DNA from: Cinclus cinclus
Lineage: Eukaryota > Chordata > Aves > Passeriformes > Cinclidae
Reading direction: 5' to 3'
DNA: 64,000 bases
Assembly: GCF_963662255.1 (NCBI RefSeq)
Contig: NC_085049.1
Span: 66,411,479 to 66,475,478 of the forward strand
The translations under genes were made by a program, and so were the position numbers. The notes below the pieces were generated by a model. The model saw only the letters and a program-made list of their open reading frames with translations, was not told where the DNA came from and did not search any database. Below, piece by piece: positions 24,901 through 32,961 of the stretch (position 1 is the first letter of the stretch; each line of letters starts with the position of its first letter).

Positions 24901-24986
24901 AGACCCTGCAGAGGGTGAGTCTCTACATCGACACCATCATTAGCTCCCTGCCCGAGGACCTGCAGACTGTGCTGCACCACCCCTGA
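9932..24986 (+). CDS. DENND6B: DENN domain-containing protein 6B, 20 coding exons
   Basis: DENND6 proteins are guanine-nucleotide exchange factors for Rab14 on endosomes. Coding exons: 9932-10069, 14167-14205, 14332-14374, 15128-15240, 16053-16133, 17708-17813, 18324-18403, 18569-18631, 19239-19294, 20168-20290, 20923-21018, 21099-21193, 21510-21575, 21691-21755, 22337-22426, 22663-22716, 23038-23147, 23819-23921, 24520-24594, 24864-24986. All introns are GT-AG, phases match throughout, and the sum is 1719 nt, or 572 residues, close to the human length of about 585. Recognisable blocks are [11 protein letters not shown] at the start, [71 protein letters not shown] and SPNFDGWF. The start ATG has a good Kozak context in the CpG island. 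DENND6A is the alternative name; the inferred PPP6R2 neighbour favours 6B. Intron 1 (4 kb) holds three CR1 copies and two arrays. Confidence 0.93.
10130..10460 (+). repeat. Degenerate G-rich array in DENND6B intron 1
   Basis: Starts about 60 bp after exon 1. Blocks such as 'aggtgaaaaggggagtcagg' and 'gggggtgtggatcggggatg' recur at roughly 60-70 bp with much decay. Confidence 0.6.
10596..10958 (+). mobile_element. CR1 3' fragment, ~360 bp
   Basis: Extends from 'gagccaggctgggagagctg' to 'aaaccattccaggattcc' in DENND6B intron 1. It is colinear with the copy at 7.7 kb. Confidence 0.88.
12420..12500 (-). mobile_element. CR1 3' end, other subfamily
   Basis: Reads 'aaggttggaaaagacctctg' then 'gatcatcaattccaaccctg', the reverse complement of the older CR1 type ending in '...ccaaccttagtccct'. 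It is followed by a 16-base C run at 12508-12523. Confidence 0.55.
13042..13051. promoter_or_regulatory. MEF2-type motif CTATTTATAG
   Basis: A perfect MEF2 consensus in DENND6B intron 1, just left of a CR1 copy. It is a chance match unless conserved. Confidence 0.2.
13195..13600 (+). mobile_element. CR1 3' fragment, extended 5'
   Basis: Begins further upstream than most copies, with 'gaccctgcccctgtgcccagg' and 'gagctgctggagagaccagg', which derive from the end of the CR1 ORF2. Later parts match the other copies; about 170 bp before the terminal 'cagccatcccaggattccc' are deleted. Confidence 0.8.
13962..14151 (+). repeat. Two-copy 95-bp tandem duplication
   Basis: Copies 13962-14056 and 14057-14151 begin with 'cagagtttaaatcctgccag' and differ at only a few positions. 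The second copy ends 15 bp before DENND6B exon 2, so the duplication includes the branch-point region of intron 1. Confidence 0.9.
14716..14890 (-). mobile_element. CR1 3' end
   Basis: Reverse-complement copy from 'ggaatcctggaatggtttgg' to 'ggggcagccgcagttgctct' in DENND6B intron 3. Confidence 0.85.
15583..15900 (-). mobile_element. CR1 3' fragment
   Basis: Lacks the terminal tail and starts at 'cagggacacctcccactgtc'. It runs to 'cagctctcccagcctggcac' in DENND6B intron 4. Confidence 0.85.
16150..16400 (-). mobile_element. CR1 3' end, other subfamily
   Basis: Reads 'atccctggggttggaaaagc', then 'ctccagggatgggcactcca' and 'gaccaccctttccacggag'. This is the reverse complement of the CR1 type whose body contains 'aaagggtggtcaggcattgg'. 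Confidence 0.65.
17990..18120 (+). repeat. Minisatellite, ~23-bp unit, DENND6B intron 6
   Basis: About five copies of 'tattcccaaggagtgcaggg' with small changes. Confidence 0.75.
19630..19945 (+). mobile_element. CR1 3' fragment with internal deletion
   Basis: The 5' part (ggagcagccctggcagaag, then gtgagaccccacctgcagag) matches the reverse complement of the copy at 37.4-37.8 kb. After 'gtccagaggaggccc' it jumps to 'ggcaggggtggcactggatg' and the tail, so about 350 bp are missing. It lies in DENND6B intron 9. Confidence 0.75.
20560..20790 (+). repeat. Dispersed repeat, copy A
   Basis: About 220 bp closely resembles 63050-63290 on the same strand. Shared landmarks are 'ggaacgctccaggctggggc', 'gaggccgatggcccc' and 'tgtcccctgtgctggccctg'. 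I do not recognise it as a standard CR1 3' end; it may be an upstream CR1 segment or another family. Confidence 0.7.
22055..22220 (+). repeat. Minisatellite ggatttggggatct, DENND6B intron 14
   Basis: About ten variants of 'ggatttgggggatct' with a 15-17 bp spacing. Confidence 0.85.
22455..22610 (-). mobile_element. CR1 3' end
   Basis: Reverse-complement copy beginning 'gggaatcccagaatggttgg', 25 bp after the exon 15 donor of DENND6B. Confidence 0.85.
23490..23660 (-). mobile_element. CR1 3' end
   Basis: Reverse-complement copy from 'agaattatggaatgggtagg' to 'cacagctgctctgggaa'. A further CR1-like scrap ('gatcatccctgtgggtccc') lies on plus at about 23750. Confidence 0.8.
24115..24415 (+). mobile_element. 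CR1 3' fragment, tail missing
   Basis: Begins at 'cagggagaggtcagagctcc' and stops soon after 'gtggcactggaggggctgtg', lacking the usual terminal block. Confidence 0.85.
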
Positions 24987-25573
24987 GCACCCACCCGGGG
25001 ACTCCTGGAGCAGGAGAACTTGGCCAGCCTGTCCCAGCCCTCTCCCTCCCCGCTGGGGCAGCCCTTCGGATGCCCTGATCCAGCCGGAATCGCACCAGGG
25101 GCATGGGGAGCAGAGCCGGGCACTGCTCTGAGCTGGGCTGGAACTGTCCCCTGGGTGGCACCAGCAGGGCAGGAGGGACCCCAGTGTCCCTCCCTGGACA
25201 CTTCATCGTTGTTCGTGCTTGGATCCTCGGCATTCCTGCAGCCCCAGCCCGGCAGAGGGAGCAGGAGCAGCCCTGCAGGGCTCAGGACAGCTCCTGAGGA
25301 TGCTGAGGAGGTGACAGTGCCATTTCTATCCCTGGATAGCCCCTGGGAGCAGGAGGAGGAATTGCTGGACATGGATTCTGCTCTGTTTGTTTAGGGCAAA
25401 ACCAGAGGAGGGGCTGGAGCATCTGCAGGGATCTGAGCTCCCTGGAGTGCATGGCAATGGCTGCTGGCCCCAAATCCCATTTATTCTGCTTGAAAACCCA
25501 GCCTGAGCTCCAGGGACACAGCAGGGCTGGGGCTCTGCCCACGCACTGGGCGAGCTTCTGCCAGCCTCTTCCC

Positions 25574-25579
25574 AATAAA
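25574..25579 (+). terminator. DENND6B: Poly(A) signal AATAAA of DENND6B
   Basis: The first canonical signal after the stop codon at 24986. It gives a 3' UTR of about 600 bases. Confidence 0.65.
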
Positions 25580-25599
25580 ACCTGGAGAAGCTTGTTCCC

Positions 25600-26340
25600 G
25601 CAGGCTCTGCCAAGGTGGAATGCTCAGGAATGGGCCCTGCTGCTCTGTCCCTGCCTCCAGAGGCAGGTCCTATGCCCAGGATCCCTTCCTGCTTTGGGAA
25701 TGGCTTTGCTGGGACCAGGGCATTGGCACTCCAGAACTGCATGGCCTTACCAGGGGCTCTGTGCAGAGGCAGAATTTTAGCTTAAAGAAACGGTTTGGGA
25801 AGGATGTGGCAGTCTGGAGGGGTGGAATCCAGCACCTCTGGACGTGGTGGGATTGTTGGATTGTTCCTGCCCTGAGGTGGGGCAGCTCACAGTGTTCCCA
25901 GTGGAAGCTGTTTTTAGTCCCTGCCCATTCTCTGGGCTGGTGCGGGGTTGGGGGGTTAAGGGGGTTTAGAGAGGGCTGAACACTTCCTGAATTTTCCACT
26001 CCCACCCAGTGGGATACTGCCCCTGGGTGCTGGAGTAAGTGCTCCTGGGCCTGCTGGAGTAAGGAATTCTGACCAATATCCTTCAGGATTGTGTATATCC
26101 TGCACACACCCTGGCTGTGTCCATGCAGGCCCCAAACCCTCTTGTGAAGTGGGAAATCTTAGTTTAAAAAATAACCCTGGAGCCAGACTGGGTCCTGGTT
26201 TGGAGGCTGGAGAGGTTTATGGGGTTGGGAATGGTTGTCTCTCTCTTGGTCACTTGTGGTCGAATCCTGGTTTTCTGGAGGGTTCACAGTGCCCAGACCA
26301 GCACCTGTGGGTGGCTATGTAGTCCCTCTGTCCTTCCTAA
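25600..26340. other. Intergenic stretch between convergent genes
   Basis: No exon-like sequence is seen. The end of the TMEM116-like transcript (minus strand) probably lies here or in the CR1-rich 26.3-27.1 kb part, but no clear AATAAA on minus was found. Confidence 0.4.
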
Positions 26341-26342
26341 GG

Positions 26343-26550
26343 CATGGAATCACTGAGCCATTTGGGTTGGAAAAACCTTGGAGCCTGTTGAGTCCAACCA
26401 TTCTCAGCATTGCCAGGGCCACCACTGACATGTCCCCAAGTGCCACATCCACAGGGCTTTGAAATCCCTCCTGGAGTGGGGACTCCATCATCTCTTGTAA
26501 CTGTTCCTCAACAGTCCAAACTCCCTCCTTCAGGAATTCTCCCTCAGGGA
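26343..26550 (-). mobile_element. CR1 3' end, other subfamily
   Basis: Reads 'tttgggttggaaaaaccttg', 'gagtccaaccattctcagc' and 'aagtgccacatccacaggg' in reverse-complement order. Confidence 0.75.
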
Positions 26551-26615
26551 TATATTTCTTGCTTTGCATTCCTCCCAAGGAGGGCAGACCCCATCTCCTG
26601 CAACATCAATATTGC

Positions 26616-26790
26616 AGAATCCTGGAATGGTTTGGGTGGGAAGGGATCCCAGAGCCTCTCCAGTGCCACCCCTACCATGGCAGGGACACCTCCCACTGTC
26701 CCAAGTGCTCCCAGCCCCAATGTCTAGCCTGGCCTTGGACATTCCAGGCATCCAGGGGCAGCCACAGCTTCTTTTCCAGCTTCAGAGAGT
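26616..26790 (-). mobile_element. CR1 3' end
   Basis: Reverse-complement copy starting 'agaatcctggaatggtttgg'. It faces the plus-strand copy at 26965-27065, so the two form an inverted pair around an 18-base G run (26848-26865). Confidence 0.85.
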
Positions 26791-26964
26791 CTGGGATTCC
26801 TCCATCCCTGTGGATCTGCTCTCTGCACAGAGCAGGGAGTGGAAGTTGGGGGGGGGGGGGGGGGGTCTCCAGCAGGGAGGACCTGCAGGTGTGGGACCTG
26901 CCCAGCCATGCCTGTGCCCTCCCCAAACAGCTCCAGGCACAAGGAGCCACATCCAGGGGGTCCT

Positions 26965-27065
26965 GCCGGGACACAGGGACAGTGGGAGGTGTCCCTGCCA
27001 CGGCAGGGGTGGCACTGGACTGGCTTTGGGGTCCCTTCCCACCCAAACCATCCCAGGATTCCCTG
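26965..27065 (+). mobile_element. CR1 3' end
   Basis: Carries 'gacagtgggaggtgtccctg' and the terminal 'aaaccatcccaggattccc'. Only the last ~100 bp of the element is present. Confidence 0.85.
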
Positions 27066-27133
27066 AGCTGGTGGGTATGTGCAAATCCCAACGGGCTTTG
27101 GGCAGGCCCCAGGGAATGGGATGAGGTGGGAAT

Positions 27134-30100
27134 TTAGGGAACAGCCCCCAGGGAGTCATCGTAGAAAGCCTTGAGCCCCCCGGGCCTCTGCAAGGAGGGG
27201 CTCCGGGCCACCACGTCCCGGCGGAAGTTCTCCCTCATCCAGCCGTAGACCAGACTGTGCAGGAAGCCCTGCAGGGACGTGCTCAGGGCCTGGGGGACAT
27301 AGGGACAGAGGGTCAGGGCTCCCGGTGCCCGCAGGCACAGCCCAGGCAGGGTGGCACAGGACACGGGGGAATTTCCTCCTGGTGTGGGCAATGAAAGCAC
27401 ATCCAGTCCCCGGGAAGAGCCAAAGGGTGAGATCCCAACCCAAAAACCAACGGGAAGAGCCAGGCTGGGCCCAGGGCAGGGCAGGCTCGTGCCCGGGGTG
27501 TCCCCATGGGCTGTGACAGCTCCCGCGTGAGATGGGGACAAATCCAGCCTGGGAGCCCTGGAAAAGGGGATTTACTCACTGTGGACATGTAGAGGACAAA
27601 GAGCGAGGCAGGGCTGATGCTGGTGAAGGACAGGATGGTGAGGAGGAAGGCTGTGGGTGGGACACAGAAGGACATCCCTTGGTGGGACAGCCCCGTTGTG
27701 GCTGTCATAGGGCTGGAGGGCTTTGGGACACCCCCAATATGACCCTGCAGGGTTGCGGGTGCTGGGGACACCCTCAGTATGACCCTGCAGGGCTGGGGAG
27801 CTTTGGAACACCCCGAATGTGGCCTTGCCTGGAGTCCAGCAGAGCAGGAAAACCAGCTGGAAGTGCAGCGAGGCTCTGCTGACGCTGCCGCCGCTCTTAC
27901 CCCCGAAGCCGCCGTCCCTGTCCAGGCTGAGCAGCGGCAGCGCCGCGTTCCCACCGCACCGGAGCCGCAGCCGACGGTACAGGAGCTGCGAGGCGGCCGG
28001 GGGTCAGGGGTCAGCGGGACCCCCCAGTTCCTCCCCCAGAGCCAGCACCTCACCGAACAGCAGCCGAACACCAGCAGCAGATACAGCAGGAAGATGATTT
28101 TCCCCTCCGCGTCCTTTCCCCCGCCAGACTGGAAGGCAGCGGGCAATGAGCGGGGCCGGTCCAGGCACCCCCGCGCCTCTCGAAGCCCCCTGGTCCCGCA
28201 GGGAGGGAGGGAGGGGCAGCGCCCACCTGGGAGCAGATGTCGTGGTTCGGGCGGATCAGGAGGAGGCAGCTGCAAGGACAGGGCGGTGCTGGAGGTGCCA
28301 AAACCTCCCCCGGTGTCCCGGGAGCAGCGGCGATGCCCCGGGTAGGGGCCGGAGGGGCCGTACCTGGAGCAGTAAAGGCTGAAGGTGTCGTTGGAGCTGC
28401 GGCCGTGCCAGGGCACCACGGGCGCGATGTCGGTGGCGGAGGAGCCGCGGGTGAGCAGCTGCGCCAGGAGCGTCAGCGCCGGCACCAGCCTTGGGAAGGG
28501 AGGGAGGGAGGGAGGGATGTGCGAGTCCCGGGACATCCCGGCACGGCCCCGCCACTCTGAGCGGGCACCTACCAGGCCAGGACGTAGGGAATAACCTGCC
28601 AGGCGCTCTCCAGGCAGCGGCTCCACTCCTGCGGGAGAACCACCCTGAGCCGGGGCTGCAGGGGCGGCCGCAGCCGGGGGTCTCGCCAGGACGAGGGGAA
28701 CCCCGAATTCCCGGGAAAAGGAGCTGCCCTGGACCGCCCCGCTGCTCCCGTATCCTGACGGGGCCGAGTGTGGCCAGGAGGATTCCCGGCCGTGGCCGGG
28801 CGAGGCACGGACCTGCAGTGCTGCCGGGGGCCGGGCTCGCCCCCCGAGGACGGTGCGGTGCGACTCGTAAGCGTAAACAAGGACCATGAGGAACGAGACG
28901 GTGTAGAAGGTCTGGGAGAGAGAGGGACAGCAGAGGGAAAGGGTCAGGGGATCCTGCTGTGTCCAGCACCTCCAGGGCACCTTCACCTCCCTCTTCCCCC
29001 CGACACCACCCATTCCTCTTGCTCCACACGCCACACCCGCCGGCCCCCGGCAGACCTGTCCCAGTGCCCACCCTGAGGAGGGGACCCCAGGACAGTGTCC
29101 CCAGTGACTCCAGCCGGAGACGGGTCCCAGCTGTCCCCAGCAGTGTCCCCTTACCTTGGTCAGCATCCTCCCGTAGGGACAAGCGGCGTAGGCGGGCACG
29201 GAGAGTGGGGCCGGCAGCAGCGGGATGGTTCCCGTGCTCAGCAGTGCGGTGGCACCCAGGAAGTCTGCCAGGGCCAGGAGGAACAGAGGGCACAGCTGGG
29301 GACAGGACACCGCGTTAGCTCTGCTGGCAGCAGCTCACGGCAGCGCCCACGGCCTTTCCCAGGCTCCCGGAGGCCGGGGCGAGTGCCGGATGCTGGGCAC
29401 CCTGCACCTTCTGCCCCCCGCAAGGGGCTTTAAACGCGGTGTTGTCCCGGCTTTGAGTCGGGCTTAGCTGGGGCCAGACCCAGCCCCGTGTCCCTTGGAG
29501 CCGGTGACACTCACCTGGATGTGGCAACATTGACACTTCCACAAGCTGGTGGCACTCACTTGGATATGGCAGCAGCGCCCCTGCCAGGACGTGACAGCTA
29601 GGACGGATCCGCTTCCCAGGAGGCTGGAGGGGACGGGGAGGATGATGAACATCCCGGCAGAGCCGCTGCCACCCCCAGGTGCCAGCCCAGGGCGAGGGAC
29701 AAGGGACAGGACCCACCTGAGCAGCGCGGCCGGGAGGGTGACGCCCGTCAGCGCCAGGACCTGTGGGAGGCACGGAGGGAGCGCGGGCTCGGCCCACCGG
29801 AGCGGGGCCGCGCCGAGCCACCACAGGGGTGGGATATGGGACCCTGGGAACGGCCGGACTCTCTCCCTCGGCCGTCCCTGCCCAGAGCCGTGCCCAGGAA
29901 CCGCAGCAGAGGCGGTGGCTGCACGTTTCCCTGCTTCTTTCTCCCGAGTTTTCCCGCTGAGATCTTCTCCTACATTTCCCTCTTCCTGCCAACCCTTCCG
30001 TGCATGTGGCCGTGGCCACCTCGGTGCGGTCCCCAAAGAGCTGCCCCAAGTCCCGCGTGGGGGGAGCTGCCTCGGGCGGGATTTATTGGAATGGCAACGC

Positions 30101-30197
30101 AGCGCTCAGCTGAGCCTCTCCCGGCCCTCCGGGGCATCCCGCACACCTTTACCTGGATGTCCGAGAGAGCCGGCGGCTGTTCCTGTGCTTTGGCCAT
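27134..30197 (-). CDS. Seven-transmembrane receptor-like protein, TMEM116-like
   Basis: Twelve coding exons on minus: 30153-30197, 29717-29760, 29560-29623, 29155-29295, 28813-28911, 28573-28628, 28364-28489, 28227-28269, 28054-28128, 27829-27985, 27580-27650, 27134-27289. Phases join throughout to give 358 residues. Seven hydrophobic segments are visible. TM1 covers about residues 16-43. TM2 contains LALAD with Asp62 at the 2.50-like place. TM3 ends in YAYESHR in place of DRY. TM6 contains CWTP (280-283), and TM7 runs into QGFLHSLVYGW (314-324) with no NPxxY. An N-glycosylation-type NDTF lies in the second outer loop. The QG...VYGW end resembles TMEM116 and GPR143-type receptors as I remember them; ligand and function are unknown. 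The intron after exon 10 uses a GC donor (AG|GCAAGG). Residues 232-283 carry a long glycine- and arginine-rich inner loop. The exon model is firmer than the family name. Confidence 0.75.
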
Positions 30198-30480
30198 GGC
30201 CGGCGGTCGGAGTCCGGAGCCTTCCCGACCCTTCCCCGGGATGGATGGAATGGAAGCTGGGAGCAGCTCGCGGCGCCGCTGCTGCCCGGGCTCGCTCCAC
30301 GCCCGGCTGTGTGACACGGCCACAGCACAGCCGGAGGAACCTGCCCGGCCGGAGCAGGAGCAGCAGGAGCTTCCCAGAGGAGCAGCTGGCGCCGTGCCAG
30401 CCGCGGGGGGGAAAGGGATCAGCCCCCGGCGAGGGAGAGCCCAAATGAGGGCTTGGATGCCCCTGGGCAAAGTGGGAATG
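30198..30480 (-). promoter_or_regulatory. Upstream region of the TMEM116-like gene
   Basis: GC-rich sequence directly 5' of the start codon, with moderate CpG density and no clear TATA box. The 5' UTR boundary is not visible. Confidence 0.3.
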
Positions 30481-30519
30481 AGGGAACAGCATCGGGAGAG
30501 CAGCCGGGAGCTCCTTGTG

Positions 30520-30965
30520 CTGCTGGAGAGTCCAGGGGAGGCCCCGGAGCTGCTCCAGGGCTGGAGCCCCTCAGTTCCTAGGGATCCAGGCTGGGAGAGC
30601 TGGGAGTGCTCACCTGGACAGGAGAAGGATCCAGGGAGAGCTCAGAGCTCCTGCCAGGGCCTGAAGGGGCTCCAGGAGAGCTGCAGAGGGACTGGGGACA
30701 AGGCATGGAGGAACAGGACACAGGGAATGGCTTCCCACTGCCAGAGGACAGGGATGGATGGGATCTTGGGAACTGGGAATTCCTGGCTGGGCTGGAATTG
30801 CCAGAGCAGCTGTGGATGCCCCTGGATCCCTGTCAGTGCCCAAGGCCAGGCTGGACATTGGGGCTGGGAGCACCTGGGACAGTGGGAGGTGTCTCTGCCA
30901 TGGCAGGGGTGGCACTGGAGGGGCTTTGGGGTCCCTTCCCACCCAAACTCTTCTGGGATTCTCAG
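30520..30965 (+). mobile_element. CR1 3' fragment, ~450 bp
   Basis: From 'gagagtccaggggaggcccc' through 'gggagagctgggagtgctca' to 'aaactcttctgggattctca'. It is among the most complete copies in the window and fills most of the gap between the TMEM116-like gene and the GCC1 3' end. Confidence 0.9.
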
Positions 30966-31189
30966 GGCCAGACTCCTCTGCACCCACTCAGCTGCCTCAC
31001 CACGACTGCAGGTGCAGGAATGAACCATTCCTGTCCTCACATTCCCAGGAACCTCAGGAGACCATGAGATACAGCAATTTTGTGATGGTTATACATCTAA
31101 GCATGTTCCAATACCCAGCAAAATATCTCCAAGCAATGCCCATCCTGCTCCTAGAAGACACCAGAGTCTCCTCCAACAGGAATTTTACC

Positions 31190-31195
31190 TTTATT
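31190..31195 (-). terminator. GCC1: Poly(A) signal AATAAA, candidate GCC1 end
   Basis: The plus strand reads tttatt. This is a canonical minus-strand signal 1.77 kb below the GCC1 stop codon. Confidence 0.5.
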
Positions 31196-32961
31196 TCAGG
31201 GATATTGGCTGAAGGGAGGGAGGGAGGGAAGGAGGGAGCAGAGGAAGGAATGGCACTGGGAGCTGCAGGAGGGTGACAGTGACAGGGAGCTGGGCACTCT
31301 TGCAGATGCTGGCCCGCAGCAGCTCCCTCATCTTCCTCTGTCAGTTCCTGACAGAAGGCACTAGGATGGATCCCTGTCCTCCCAGCTGGATCCTGCCCGG
31401 TCCCTGCTCTTCCAGCTCAATCCCAGGATTTCCTGCTCCAAGATGTGACTCCACATTGTCCCCCTGCTCCTAGCTGGGTCCTACCCCATTCCTCTGCCCA
31501 GCTGGCCCCACACAGGTCCCTACCACCCCTGGGATTTATTCCAGGTCACTCCATCCTGCAGGAGCAGAGGGAGAACAGGGATCCATCCCCTCAGCCTGAG
31601 AAATGAAGCCATAGCAGGAAGAGGCTCCACCTCCCTCTGGAGTTGTGGGAATGGCTCCAGGGAAAGACCTGGAGCCATCCCTGCCATTCCACAGGCACCT
31701 CTTGATTCAACATTTCCAAACTAGGAGCAAGGGACTGGGCTCTCCCCCGGCTGAGGCAGCACTTCCTGTTTGTTCCTTCAAACATTATTGGGACAAACTC
31801 TCCCATTCCCATCCAGTTCCCCCCTTCAGGGCAGCACCTGGATCCTGTTCCCAGTGGGAACATCCCTAGATGGAGCCCCATGACAGGCTCTGTCCCCCTC
31901 CCAGCAGGAACAGGCTCTGCCTGGGACACGTCTTCCCTGAGGATTTTCTGGAGGAGAAATTGGCACCAAGGGCTGTGCTGGCCAGAGTGGAATCCAGGGA
32001 ATTTGGCTGCTGACAGGACAGGACAGCCAAGGAGGAAGGGAGGGAAGTTCCAGGATCCCTGTCCTTGTCCCTGACAGTGCCAGGGGTGGCTGCAGCATTC
32101 CAGGATCCCTGTCCTGGGATCCTTCCCAAGGCTCTCCGGGCAGCGCAGCACCAGGAGCTGCTCCCAAACCTGTTTTTGACTCAGCTCCAGGCCCCCCTGG
32201 GGTGTTAATCCAGACCTATCCTTGTCTCTGGGCTGGGAAAGCAGGAGCAGCTCCTTCCTTCCCAAGTCAGCATCACAGAGCAGCCAAACTTCCCTGGAAC
32301 CCTCAAACACCAGGAGCTGGGCACTCATTTCAGCCTTTCCTCTGCATCCAGCTCCCAGCCAGGGCCAGGCACCTCAGATTCCCACTCAGGATGGGAATCA
32401 TTCACAGGGAGATCCTTTCTGCTTCCTGGAAGCCCTGATAACTCAGAGAGGATCCCTGAGGGAAGGAAGAGAGCCCGAGTCCCTGGATGAGCCTGCAGTT
32501 GCATCCACTAGTTAAATTTGGCTCTGGAAAAGAAAACTTTGGGGGAGATGCCCAAGATTTCCTGCACTGAGCCCCATCTTCCTGAGCCTTCTAGGGCCTG
32601 GTGTTATTTTAGCTCCACGTAAAGTGCTTCCCATCTTCCCTTTCATCTCTTGAGTCAGCTGCCTGGCTGGAGCTTGAAGATCCAAGTGAATTCCACTCGA
32701 TCCCATGCCTGAACAGGCAGGGATTTAAATCACCTTTAATTTAAATCACCTTTAAAAAAAAACCTCAGCACCTTCAATTCTATGGTTTTCAGATCAAGTC
32801 CCAGCTTGGAGCAAATTCCCACCACAGAGGCTTTGGGGGCAGAAAACTTGGCACAACCCCACTGCAAATTAGTGCTAAAAACACCAACTGGAGCCCAAAT
32901 CCTAGAGAGCTCTGGGTGTGGCCGGGACTAGGTTTTGGAAAAAGGGAACAAACCCCACCCC
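31196..32961 (-). other. GCC1: Presumed GCC1 3' UTR
   Basis: Unique, CR1-free sequence between the GCC1 stop and the AATAAA at 31190. A 245-codon minus-strand frame at 31591-32328 shows no protein-like conservation that I recognise and is taken as chance. Confidence 0.45.

Noticed and set aside
9932..24986. Naming the gene DENND6A
   Set aside because: The two paralogues are close, but the inferred PPP6R2 head-to-head neighbour and the ACR linkage match the human DENND6B locus.
27313..29310. 665-codon open frame on minus
   Set aside because: It reads through introns and exons of the TMEM116-like gene, mostly in the wrong frame. GC-rich sequence has few stops.
31591..32328. 245-codon open frame on minus
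   Set aside because: It lies in the presumed GCC1 3' UTR with no recognisable domain and no splice or promoter context.
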